A model generated the notes under the pieces. That model was not told the DNA's origin. It searched no databases and saw only the letters and a list, made by a program, of their open reading frames with translations. A stretch of 37,923 nt of DNA from assembly GCA_015232535.1 (NCBI GenBank), contig JADFZM010000008.1, forward strand, positions 1 to 37,923. The letters are read 5' to 3'. Positions 1 through 8,854 of the stretch are shown here, piece after piece. The translations under genes and the position numbers were made by a program. The stretch is from Candidatus Omnitrophota bacterium (GTDB lineage: Bacteria; Omnitrophota; Gorgyraeia; Zapsychrales; Zapsychraceae). Within the stretch, counting starts at the first letter, position 1. Each line of letters starts with the position of its first letter.

Positions 1-168
1 TATAGACACCGGCTAAAAATTTTGATATAAGTATCCACGGGATTAAAGCTGTTTTGGACAATTTCCTTATTGTTAAAAATATATCGTGCCGTACTTTTTC
101 CCCGGGAAGATTTAAAAGAAGAAAGTATAGGCGCCAATAATTGTATAGATTTTAATTAAAGTAATCTT

Positions 169-241
169 GGGCCATTAGCTCACATGGTAGAGCAACTGAC
201 TCTTAATCAGTGGGTAGCAGGTTCGATTCCTGCATGGCCCA
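169..241 (+). tRNA. tRNA-Lys (anticodon CTT)
   Basis: Cloverleaf readable: acceptor GGGCCAT/ATGGCCC, anticodon arm ACTGA-CTCTTAA-TCAGT, T arm GCAGG-TTCGATT-CCTGC, discriminator A. Confidence 0.96.
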
Positions 242-410
242 TAAAATAGCATCTGTAGAGCAATCCCTTTTTTTTAAGCATAAAGGGAATTGGTTCTCCC
301 GCCAATCTAATAAGTGAATTAATGATGGCGGGATTAATTCGTACAATCATTTATATTCTCATAGGCTCCATAAATGAAATGCTCATTAAGATTCCTGCTT
401 GGCCCATAAA
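225..410. repeat. Direct repeat of the tRNA-Lys 3' end (225-245 and 390-410), att-like
   Basis: GATTCCTGCATGGCCCATAAA versus GATTCCTGCTTGGCCCATAAA, 20/21 identical, offset 165 bp. Confidence 0.85.
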
Positions 411-418
411 TATCAAAA

Positions 419-1246
419 ATGACCTCCGATAAATTAAATTTAGAATCCCTTAAAGATACCGCCCGGAAGATCCGAGAGGATATCCTCAAGATGACAAATA
501 AGGCAGGGTCCGGCCATCCCGGCGGCTCGCTCTCAGCGGTCGAGATAATCATAAGCCTCTATGAATATCAGATGCGTTATGACCCCAAAAACCCCAAGTG
601 GGATGGACGAGATTACCTTATAATTTCTAAAGGGCATGCCTCTCCGGTCATTTACGCAGTTTTAGCCAGATACGGCTTTTTCCCGGAAGAAGAGCTTTTA
701 ACCTTCCGACAATTAGGTTCGCGCTTGCAAGGCCACGTCCATAGAAAAGTCCCGGGAATAGAATTTAATACCGGCTCTTTGGGGCACGGTCTATCGGTCG
801 CGAACGGCATCGCCTTAGGCGCTAAGCTTCTAAAAAAAGATACTAAAGTATACTGCATTATGGGAGACGGTGAGATCCAGGAAGGTTCCGTATGGGAAGC
901 GGCCATGACAGCTTCACACCAGAAAATAGATAACGTTTGCGCGATCGTTGACTACAACAAAGTGCAGGAAAACGGCCCCGTTGAAGAAATAAAATCCCTC
1001 GAGCCGCTAGCAGAAAAATGGAAGAGTTTCGGCTGGGAAACCATAGAGATCAACGGCCATAATTTTAAAGAGATAAAAGGGGCATTTGATAAGTTTAATA
1101 ATTCTAAAGGCAAGCCTTTTGCAATCATTGCCCATACGGTAAAAGGCAAGGGAGTGACTTTCATGGAAGGGAACCGAGAGTGGCACGGAAAAGCTCCTAA
1201 CGCGGAGGAATTGAAAAAAGCCTTGGAAGATATAAATAATGGATAA
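419..1246 (+). CDS. Transketolase, N-terminal (TPP-binding) subunit
   Basis: GHPGGSLSAVE, SKGHASPVIYAVLA and GDGEIQEGSVWEA TPP motifs; stops before the pyrimidine-binding domain. Confidence 0.95.
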   Translation: MTSDKLNLESLKDTARKIREDILKMTNKAGSGHPGGSLSAVEIIISLYEYQMRYDPKNPKWDGRDYLIISKGHASPVIYAVLARYGFFPEEELLTFRQLGSRLQGHVHRKVPGIEFNTGSLGHGLSVANGIALGAKLLKKDTKVYCIMGDGEIQEGSVWEAAMTASHQKIDNVCAIVDYNKVQENGPVEEIKSLEPLAEKWKSFGWETIEINGHNFKEIKGAFDKFNNSKGKPFAIIAHTVKGKGVTFMEGNREWHGKAPNAEELKKALEDINNG

Positions 1247-2189
1247 GAAAATACCTACCAGAGACGGCTTCGGCGAAGAGTTGGTCGCCTTGGCAAAAGA
1301 AAATGATAAAATAATAGTCGTTTCGGCCGACCTTGAAGATGCGACCCGCGCCGAATATTTCAAGAAAGCTTACCCCAACAGGTTCTTTACCGTCGGCATC
1401 GCCGAACAGGACATGGTCGGGATGGCCGCAGGACTTAGCCTGATGGGTTTCAAATGCTTCGTTAATTCATTTGCGGTATTCCTGACCAACCGCGCCTATG
1501 ACATGATACGCCTAGATTTATGTTACAACAATTGCGACGTTAAGATAATCTGTTCCCACGCCGGGATAACCGTCGGTCCTGACGGCGCATCCGCCCAATG
1601 CTTGGAAGATCTGGCACTCATGAGAGTATTACCTAATTTAAAAGTCATTTGCCCGGCCGATTATATCGAAGCCAAGAAAGCCACCCGGGCGATAACAAAA
1701 GAATACGGCCCAATGTATTTAAGGACTTCCCGGGCTCCTTTGCCCGTTATAACAAAAGAAGAAGACACTTTTAAAATCGGCAAAGCCAATTGTTTAAGGG
1801 AAGGGACGGATGTAACCGTTATCGCCTGCGGTGTCATGGTCTCGGAAAGCTTATCCGCGGCCGACATATTGGAAAAAGAGAATATCAAATTAAAAGTCAT
1901 CAATATGCACACCATAAAACCGTTGGACGAAGAAGCAATTATAAATTCCGCCCGGCAAACAGGTTGCATAGTAACCGCAGAAGAACATCAGATAAACGGC
2001 GGCTTAGGAAGCGCGGTTGCTGAGGTACTAGCTAGGAATTATCCCGTTCCGCTTGAAATGGTAGCCGTTCGGGATGTTTTCGGCGAATCAGGTACACCGG
2101 ATGAACTTATGAAATCTTATAATTTAAAGGATTCTGACATCGCCAATGCCGCAAGAGCAGTTTTATCCAGAAAAATAAAAGACAGATAG
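1239..2189 (+). CDS. Transketolase, C-terminal subunit
   Basis: RFFTVGIAEQDMVGMAAGLS and SHAGITVGPDGASAQCLEDLALMR; overlaps the N-terminal subunit by 8 bp. Confidence 0.95.
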   Translation: MDKKIPTRDGFGEELVALAKENDKIIVVSADLEDATRAEYFKKAYPNRFFTVGIAEQDMVGMAAGLSLMGFKCFVNSFAVFLTNRAYDMIRLDLCYNNCDVKIICSHAGITVGPDGASAQCLEDLALMRVLPNLKVICPADYIEAKKATRAITKEYGPMYLRTSRAPLPVITKEEDTFKIGKANCLREGTDVTVIACGVMVSESLSAADILEKENIKLKVINMHTIKPLDEEAIINSARQTGCIVTAEEHQINGGLGSAVAEVLARNYPVPLEMVAVRDVFGESGTPDELMKSYNLKDSDIANAARAVLSRKIKDR

Positions 2190-2204
2190 GGGAGGTTCCT
2201 CAAA

Positions 2205-3338
2205 TTGAACACCAGCCTTTTAAAAGAACTGCATAGTTTCGGCCAAAGCATCTGGCTGGATTATATCAACCGCGCTATGATCAAAAGCGGTAAACTAGAG
2301 AAAATGATCGGCCTCGGAGTTTCCGGTATGACTTCGAACCCATCGATATTCAACCAAGTTATAAGCAGCACTGCTGATTATGACGATAGTATAGCCGAAC
2401 TTAAAGATTTAGGAAAAACCACTTTTGAAATCTACGATGAATTAACCGTAAATGATATACAACAAGCCGCTGATGCATTTCTTCCTGTTTATCAGTCGAC
2501 AGATAAAAATGACGGTTATGTGAGTTTGGAAATAAACCCGCTTTTGGCCCACAATGTCTCTGAGCAGATCAAGGAAGGAATAAGGCTTCACTCAAAAGTT
2601 AACCGGCGGAATTTAATGGTAAAAGTACCGTCGACAAAAGAGGGGATAACGGTCATCGAGGAATTAACCGCGAGAGGGATAAACGTTAACGCAACTCTTA
2701 TATTCTCCATTCAACAATATGAATCGGTAGTTAAGGCTTATTTATCAGGCATGAAAAAACTCCTTGAAAGCGGAAAACCTTTAAAAGAGGTAAGGTCGGT
2801 CGCCAGCGTTTTCGTAAGCCGAATAGATACTGTTTCTGATAAAGCCTTGGAAAGCCTTCTTCAATCGGGAATAAAGCCTAAGGAAAAAGAGAAAGTAATC
2901 GCGTTACAAGGCACGGCCGCAGTTGCAAACTCTCGGCTCATGTACGAAACTTACCGGAACCTTTTTGAATCAAAAGAATTTATTTCCCTCGCCCAGGAGG
3001 AAGGCCACGTGCAAAGGCTGCTCTGGGCCTCAACAGGAACAAAAAATCCTAAATATAGCGAAATAAAATATGTCAGCGAATTGATCGCCAAGTTTACAGT
3101 CAATACCGTGCCTGAAAATACCTTAAATGCTTTTATACTCCATGGGAAAGTTAAGGATGCCTTCAATTATGACGCTAAAGGGTCCTTAAATGCTATAAAC
3201 AGCCTAAAATCATACGGAGTTGATATCAACCAAATCTGCGATAATTTACTTAAAGAAGGCGTAAACTCTTTTGAAAAAGCATTTGAGTCGCTACTTAATT
3301 CGATCGAGACCAAAAGCGCTCAAATAATAAAAAAATAA
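2205..3338 (+). CDS. tal: Transaldolase
   Basis: IWLDYINR, GVSGMTSNPSIFNQV, LMVKVPSTKEGI; TTG start with GGGGAGG upstream. Confidence 0.93.
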   Translation: MNTSLLKELHSFGQSIWLDYINRAMIKSGKLEKMIGLGVSGMTSNPSIFNQVISSTADYDDSIAELKDLGKTTFEIYDELTVNDIQQAADAFLPVYQSTDKNDGYVSLEINPLLAHNVSEQIKEGIRLHSKVNRRNLMVKVPSTKEGITVIEELTARGINVNATLIFSIQQYESVVKAYLSGMKKLLESGKPLKEVRSVASVFVSRIDTVSDKALESLLQSGIKPKEKEKVIALQGTAAVANSRLMYETYRNLFESKEFISLAQEEGHVQRLLWASTGTKNPKYSEIKYVSELIAKFTVNTVPENTLNAFILHGKVKDAFNYDAKGSLNAINSLKSYGVDINQICDNLLKEGVNSFEKAFESLLNSIETKSAQIIKK

Positions 3339-3360
3339 AATTTTAAATTAAATAGAACCT

Positions 3361-3918
3361 ATGCAAACCAGGCAAAGAAATCAAGTAATATCGGCTGTGT
3401 CCGGAGTCCTCGGATTTATCCTTATAGCTTTTATCCTTTTAAGATTGTACTCCCAAACAAGGTTCTTGAAATACGAAAACCTTACTGACGGATATTCCAT
3501 CGATTACCCTTCCGGCTGGACCTATACCGAGGATACCAACAATACATCCGCAATATTCTTATCCCCCAAAGAATATGAATTTGACTTATTCCAGGAGAAC
3601 GTAAATATCGTTATCCAGGACCTCTCCAAAAACCCTAAGAGCCTGAAAGATTATACCCAGCTGGCAATAGTCCAGCTGCAAGCGGTTTTCCAGCAAAACA
3701 TAAATATTGTCGAATCTTCAGAGATATTCTGGGGAGGAAATCCCTCCCACAGACTTGTCTTCACCGCTAAGGGCGATCAATTCGATCTTAAGTTCATGAA
3801 TATCTGGACAATAGAGGGTAACCGGGCATATCAATTCACTTACGCCGCAACCTTGCCTAAATACAATGACTACCTTAAAAAAGTCAAGAAAATGGCGAAT
3901 TCTTTCAACATCCGATAA
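3361..3918 (+). CDS. Membrane-anchored protein with PsbP-like domain
   Basis: N-terminal TM helix, then YENLTDGYSIDYPSGWTY and RAYQFTYAA, as in PsbP-like proteins. Confidence 0.6.
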   Translation: MQTRQRNQVISAVSGVLGFILIAFILLRLYSQTRFLKYENLTDGYSIDYPSGWTYTEDTNNTSAIFLSPKEYEFDLFQENVNIVIQDLSKNPKSLKDYTQLAIVQLQAVFQQNINIVESSEIFWGGNPSHRLVFTAKGDQFDLKFMNIWTIEGNRAYQFTYAATLPKYNDYLKKVKKMANSFNIR

Positions 3919-3926
3919 TTCATATC

Positions 3927-5009
3927 ATGCCAACTTTAACAGATGAGGATTTATCAAAGAAAGTAAAGCCGCTTTGCCCGGTATTCGGCGAATGCGGCGG
4001 CTGTTTATATCAGGACTTGCCATACCCCGAGGAATTATCACTCAAACAAAAATTATTATCAGGCATTCTCGAGCAGAAAGTCGATTTGAATAAAGCATCT
4101 TTCCGGGAAATCATCCCATCCCCGAAACCTTACCATTACCGAAACCGCCTAGACCTTAAACTGCTGAAGACAAAAGACAATAAGGTTTTTATCGGCTTCT
4201 CACCTCAAAGCAAGAACAAAGTGGTTCCTATCAACGAATGCCCTATCGCAATCGAAGCAATATCGGATTTCATCCCCGAATTAAAGAATCAGGCCGTTGA
4301 AAGATTAACACCGAAATACCGCAATGCCAACTTAACAATCCGCACCGGAGACGACAAAAGAGTCTTGTGGGGAGGGATAGGAAAAAGGTCGCTTGAGCTC
4401 TCTCCCGACCATTACCTGTCGACAAAGATAGGGTCAAAAACAATATTTTATTCCCTTGATACTTTCTTCCAGGCGAATTTGTCAATCCTTCCGGAACTGC
4501 TAAGGATACTTTCATCATTTACGTTTATCAAACAAGAAAGCACTTTTTTTGACCTATACGGAGGAGTGGGGCTTTTTGGCATAAACCTCAACGATAAAGT
4601 TAAGAATGTAATATTAATAGAAGATTGCATACAATCTATAAGGGTTGCCGAACATAACTCATTTTTCAACGGTTTGAAGAATCTCGATATTTATAAAGGT
4701 AAAGTCGAGGGCCTCTTCCCGGAGCTACTTAAGAATTCCGCCGGACCGAATATTGTAATGATCGATCCTCCCCGTAGCGGGCTAAGCAAAGAGGCATTAA
4801 AATTATTATCTAACAGTTCAGGAATCGATAACTTAATCTATCTATCATGTAACCCAAAAGCCTTAGCCGATGATTTAAAATATCTATGCGAATATTCATT
4901 TAACATTAGCGAAATAATTCCCTTTGATTTATTCCCTAAAACCGAGCATATAGAAACCCTGGTCACTTTGGAGAAAAAGCATGGCCGAACCAATTATGCC
5001 GCTTCATAA
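3927..5009 (+). CDS. TrmA/RumA-family tRNA/rRNA (uracil-5-)-methyltransferase
   Basis: CPVFGECGGCLYQDLPY...K Cys cluster; DLYGGVGLFGINL SAM motif; MIDPPRSGLS and YLSCNP. Confidence 0.93.
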   Translation: MPTLTDEDLSKKVKPLCPVFGECGGCLYQDLPYPEELSLKQKLLSGILEQKVDLNKASFREIIPSPKPYHYRNRLDLKLLKTKDNKVFIGFSPQSKNKVVPINECPIAIEAISDFIPELKNQAVERLTPKYRNANLTIRTGDDKRVLWGGIGKRSLELSPDHYLSTKIGSKTIFYSLDTFFQANLSILPELLRILSSFTFIKQESTFFDLYGGVGLFGINLNDKVKNVILIEDCIQSIRVAEHNSFFNGLKNLDIYKGKVEGLFPELLKNSAGPNIVMIDPPRSGLSKEALKLLSNSSGIDNLIYLSCNPKALADDLKYLCEYSFNISEIIPFDLFPKTEHIETLVTLEKKHGRTNYAAS

Positions 5010-7044
5010 TATTATAAAGCAAATACCGGTTTTCTCCGACCTAAACTGGTTCGATATTCAGAAAATCGCAGGTAAAGCGGCCATTGAAGAATATAAAAAG
5101 GGCGCTTTCATAAGAAAGCAGGGCGATCCTCCCGATTTCTTTTATTGCCTGGTCTCGGGTAGATTACAGGCTTACACAGCGGACGAAAAAGGGCGTATCC
5201 GATATACTGATTACCTTTACCGCGGAATGTATTTTGGGATCATTTCTTCTTTGACCGGGCAGAACCATACCTTAACCTTTGAGGCTTTGAACGATTCCGT
5301 CGTCTTAAAAATACCTAAAGGCGACTTCCAGGAAATAATAAAGAAGATCCCCAAACTCGGCATTTTCTTCAGCCAGAGTTTATCAAGGAGGATTCGCCGG
5401 GCAGTGGGCGGGGAAAAGATAGTTTTCGAAAGCATGGTCATATCTGTATACGGGCCGCTGAGCGGGACAGGAAGCTCTACCTATGCTTTGAATTTGGCCT
5501 TAAGCCTTAAGAGACAGGCCAATAAAAGGGTTATCTTTATCGATATGAATATCCCCCGGAATAACGTTGCAGGGAAAGAAAAAACCCCTTATTTGAAATC
5601 GTCTCCGGTAAACTTCCGGGAATTAGCCAGTAATCCTAATGTTATACAAAGCAAGATCGTCAAAGACGACCTCGGTATCGATACGATCAATATTCTTTTT
5701 GACCGCCATGATGCCGAAATAAGGAAGAAGATCAGCCTTTTTATAAGCAATTTATTCGGAGAATACAGCCACATAGTAGTCGATCTTCCGAACGAAATAG
5801 ACGAGATTATCCTAGAGACTCTAGTCCAATCGGATCTTTTGCATATCATAACCTATGACAGAGAAAACGACCTAGAGCAGACAAAAAAAGTCATAGATAA
5901 AATGCGCGACACATTAAAAGATAATTTTAAACAAGATAAAGTCAAAGTCTTGATTCGTTCGCTTGAAGGAATCGATTATACTTCCTTTGACAAATTAAGA
6001 GAAAAAATAAATTTCGATGTTTATAAGAAACTCCCGCAGATAGCTGAGGCGGAATTCAATCAAAATGTCGAGTCAAACCAAATAGTTTTTTGCCAGGCAA
6101 AAGAGGGCGGGGAGTACGCCAAAGCAGTGAACTTTATCGCCCGCCAAATATCCGGCACTTTAGTCGGGCTGGCATTAGGAGGAGGGGCGGCTCTCGGAGT
6201 AGCGCATATCGGGGTCATTAAAGCCCTGGAGAAGGAACAAATAACAATCGATGTTATATCTGGAAGCAGCATGGGAGCCCTGATCGGAAGCTTGTGGGCT
6301 ACAGGAAGGAATTATCCCGAGCTTGAGGAAATAGCTCGGGAATTCAAGCACAAACCGGCTTTGATGAAACTTTTCGACCCGGTTTTGCCCATATCCGGAT
6401 TCATAGGCGGAAGGGCAATTTCCCGCTGGCTTAGGAAACACTTAGGCGATAGGACCTTTAATCAAAATAAAATACCGCTAAAAGTAGTGGCATTGGACCT
6501 AGGCAACCGGGAAGACATAATTATCGAAGAAGGCTCAGTAGTTGATGCGGTCAGAAAAAGCGTCGCGATCCCCGGGATAATCGAGCCGGTCATGGATAAA
6601 GGACGGACAATTATCGACGGAGGTGTTTTAAACCCTCTTCCCATCGATGTCTTGGCAAAGTCAGGAGTCAGGAAGATAATCGCCGTGAACGTCCTTCAAT
6701 CGCCCGAAGACGTTGCCAAACACTCATGCCAAATAAAAAACAGGATCAAACTCAATGATAATTATTCTTTCCTACAAAGGCCGTTGAGTTTTATCCTTAA
6801 ACAAATAAAATTTCTCTTAAGTAAATTCTTTAAACCGACAATTGCCGATATCATAGTTAATACCCTTCAGGCTTCAGAATACGTGATAGCCCGGCAGAGC
6901 GAACAGCAAGCGGACATAAACATCCATCCGGACTTAGCGGATATTGATTGGTACGAACTCTACCGTGTTGACGACCTGATAAAAAAAGGGGAAGAGGCCG
7001 CTTATAAAGCCATGCCTCAAATAAGGAAGCTGGTTTCTGAATAA
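4981..7044 (+). CDS. Cyclic nucleotide-binding domain + degenerate MinD/CpaE-like domain + patatin-like phospholipase
   Basis: CNB-like N-terminus (FIRKQGDPPDFFYCLVSGRLQAY); P-loop-like GPLSGTGSSTYALNLA; patatin GLALGGGAALGVAHIGV, GSSMG and DGG. Confidence 0.92.
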   Translation: MAEPIMPLHNIIKQIPVFSDLNWFDIQKIAGKAAIEEYKKGAFIRKQGDPPDFFYCLVSGRLQAYTADEKGRIRYTDYLYRGMYFGIISSLTGQNHTLTFEALNDSVVLKIPKGDFQEIIKKIPKLGIFFSQSLSRRIRRAVGGEKIVFESMVISVYGPLSGTGSSTYALNLALSLKRQANKRVIFIDMNIPRNNVAGKEKTPYLKSSPVNFRELASNPNVIQSKIVKDDLGIDTINILFDRHDAEIRKKISLFISNLFGEYSHIVVDLPNEIDEIILETLVQSDLLHIITYDRENDLEQTKKVIDKMRDTLKDNFKQDKVKVLIRSLEGIDYTSFDKLREKINFDVYKKLPQIAEAEFNQNVESNQIVFCQAKEGGEYAKAVNFIARQISGTLVGLALGGGAALGVAHIGVIKALEKEQITIDVISGSSMGALIGSLWATGRNYPELEEIAREFKHKPALMKLFDPVLPISGFIGGRAISRWLRKHLGDRTFNQNKIPLKVVALDLGNREDIIIEEGSVVDAVRKSVAIPGIIEPVMDKGRTIIDGGVLNPLPIDVLAKSGVRKIIAVNVLQSPEDVAKHSCQIKNRIKLNDNYSFLQRPLSFILKQIKFLLSKFFKPTIADIIVNTLQASEYVIARQSEQQADINIHPDLADIDWYELYRVDDLIKKGEEAAYKAMPQIRKLVSE

Positions 7045-7114
7045 TCAAATAAATATATCGTTAAATGATTTTTGTTATAAAATATATCGAAGATAAGAAA
7101 TCAGAGGAGATATT

Positions 7115-7513
7115 ATGGGAAAAAGAGTAGGATTGATTCTGCGGATTTTTTTACTTCCATTGCTGCTCATAGTAAACACAGGCTGCATTCCTTTAATAAT
7201 CGGGACGGCGGTGGGAGCCGGAGGGGCAACTTATCTGCAGGGTTCCCTTGGAAAAGAATACAACCACCCCTTATCCGAGACCCATTTGGCCGTTTTGCGG
7301 GCATTAAAAAACTTGAAACTTTTCGTAAAAGAAGATGAGCTCAATTTGAACAATGCTAAAGTCTCCTTTGAAACAGAGACAGGCAAAGCAGGAAAAGTAT
7401 CGCTTGAAGCCTTAACCGAGGAACATACCAAAATAGTGATAAGGATAGGTTTTTTTGGCGACCGTGACAAATCATACATGATCCTTAATGCCCTGGACAA
7501 GGAAATGAGATGA
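7115..7513 (+). CDS. DUF3568-like lipoprotein
   Basis: Lipobox VNTGC; GTAVGAGGATYLQGSL; AGGAG upstream. Confidence 0.75.
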   Translation: MGKRVGLILRIFLLPLLLIVNTGCIPLIIGTAVGAGGATYLQGSLGKEYNHPLSETHLAVLRALKNLKLFVKEDELNLNNAKVSFETETGKAGKVSLEALTEEHTKIVIRIGFFGDRDKSYMILNALDKEMR

Positions 7514-7866
7514 GCACGGTTAAACTGAACTTCTACGAAAGGCCGTGGGGCCACTATATAAAAATTTTCGAAGACAACGGCGTATGGGTAAAAAGGGTGG
7601 AGGTAAAACCCGGTAGCCGTCTAAGCCTTCAGAAACACGAGCACCGCTCGGAGAAATGGAATATCATATCCGGCAAGGCATTGATAACCATAAATTCCGA
7701 GGATTTTGAGGCGGTATCCGGGTCGGTCATAGATGTCCCGGTAGGGGCAATACACAGGATAACTAATATCGGGAATAAGCAGCTAATTTTTATAGAAGTA
7801 GCCTGCGGAGAAAACCTTTCCGAAGAAGACATTATCCGTCTTGAAGACGATTATCAACGCGGTTAA
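7510..7866 (+). CDS. Cupin-type mannose-6-phosphate isomerase domain protein
   Basis: RPWGHYIKIFEDNGVWVKRVEVKPGSRLSLQKHEHRSEKWNIISGKA, as in PMI type II / ManC C-terminal cupin. Confidence 0.9.
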   Translation: MSTVKLNFYERPWGHYIKIFEDNGVWVKRVEVKPGSRLSLQKHEHRSEKWNIISGKALITINSEDFEAVSGSVIDVPVGAIHRITNIGNKQLIFIEVACGENLSEEDIIRLEDDYQRG

Positions 7867-7900
7867 CAAATTCTAAGTAAAATAAAAGTGAAGGATTAAA

Positions 7901-8854
7901 ATGTCAAAGTTTTTAGTCGCCGGAGGAGCCGGATTTATCGGTTCTCATATCACCGAGCACTTGCTCGATAGAAAGCATTTTGTCAGAGTTCTGGACAATT
8001 TTTGTTCCGGAAAAAAAGAAAACATCGCATTTTCCAAAGAATACAACAGCAAACAATTTGAATTAATCGAGGGAGACATCCGCGATAAAAAAGTTTGCGA
8101 TAAAGCAGCAAAAGGAATGGATTATGTCCTTCTATTAGCCGCTTTGCGTTCTGTCCCGAAATCATTTACCTGCCCTAAAGAATATAATGACGTTAATATA
8201 AACGGTACCCTGAATATGCTTGAAGCTGCGGTTAAAGCACGCATTAAAAGATTTGTTTTCTCATCGTCCAGCTCGATTTACGGAGACCAGGAAAAATTCC
8301 CGATAAAAGAGGCGGCTATCCCGAAATTTATATCACCTTACGCGCTGACCAAGCAGGCCGGAGAGAACTACTGCCGCATTTTTTCGGAAAAAGATGGGTT
8401 AGAAACCGTTTCTCTGCGCTATTTCAATATTTTCGGCCCTCGACAGGCTTTAGACGATGATTATGCGGTTGTAATCCCCAAATTTATTAAATGCCTGATA
8501 AAAAACGATAATCCCCCTATATTCGGCGACGGCCATCAATCCCGAGATTTTACTTATGTTGACAATGTCGTTCAAGCTAATATTCTAGCCGCTACAAAAC
8601 CCGGAATCAAATTAGGCGTCTTTAACGTGGCATGCGCAGAGGAAACTTCCGTGATCAAGCTTGTCGATATATTAAACAAAATACTTAAAAGGAATATAAA
8701 GCCGGTATTCCTCAAGAAAAGGCCCGGAGACATTTACCGCACCATAGCCGATATATCAAGCATATCAAAATCGCTGGGTTATATTCCAAAAATACGAATA
8801 GAAGAGGGGCTAATAAAAACGGTGAAACATTTTTCTGATTCTATCAAAAAATGA
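7901..8854 (+). CDS. NAD-dependent epimerase/dehydratase (NDP-sugar 4-epimerase-like)
   Basis: GGAGFIGSHITEHLL Rossmann motif; SSSSSIYG; SPYALTKQAGENYCRIF; RYFNIFGPRQ. Confidence 0.93.
   Translation: MSKFLVAGGAGFIGSHITEHLLDRKHFVRVLDNFCSGKKENIAFSKEYNSKQFELIEGDIRDKKVCDKAAKGMDYVLLLAALRSVPKSFTCPKEYNDVNINGTLNMLEAAVKARIKRFVFSSSSSIYGDQEKFPIKEAAIPKFISPYALTKQAGENYCRIFSEKDGLETVSLRYFNIFGPRQALDDDYAVVIPKFIKCLIKNDNPPIFGDGHQSRDFTYVDNVVQANILAATKPGIKLGVFNVACAEETSVIKLVDILNKILKRNIKPVFLKKRPGDIYRTIADISSISKSLGYIPKIRIEEGLIKTVKHFSDSIKK

Noticed and set aside
334-552. 72-aa minus-strand ORF antisense to the start of transketolase
   Set aside because: Overlaps the strongly supported transketolase CDS and the tRNA-repeat leader; no recognisable domain or RBS.
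419-2189. Split transketolase as a frameshifted pseudogene
   Set aside because: The two ORFs break at the domain boundary with an 8-bp overlap, and two-subunit transketolases are well established.
7051-7089. Direct repeat AAATATATCG, 29 bp apart, before the DUF3568-like gene
   Set aside because: Short and AT-rich; could easily be chance in this background.
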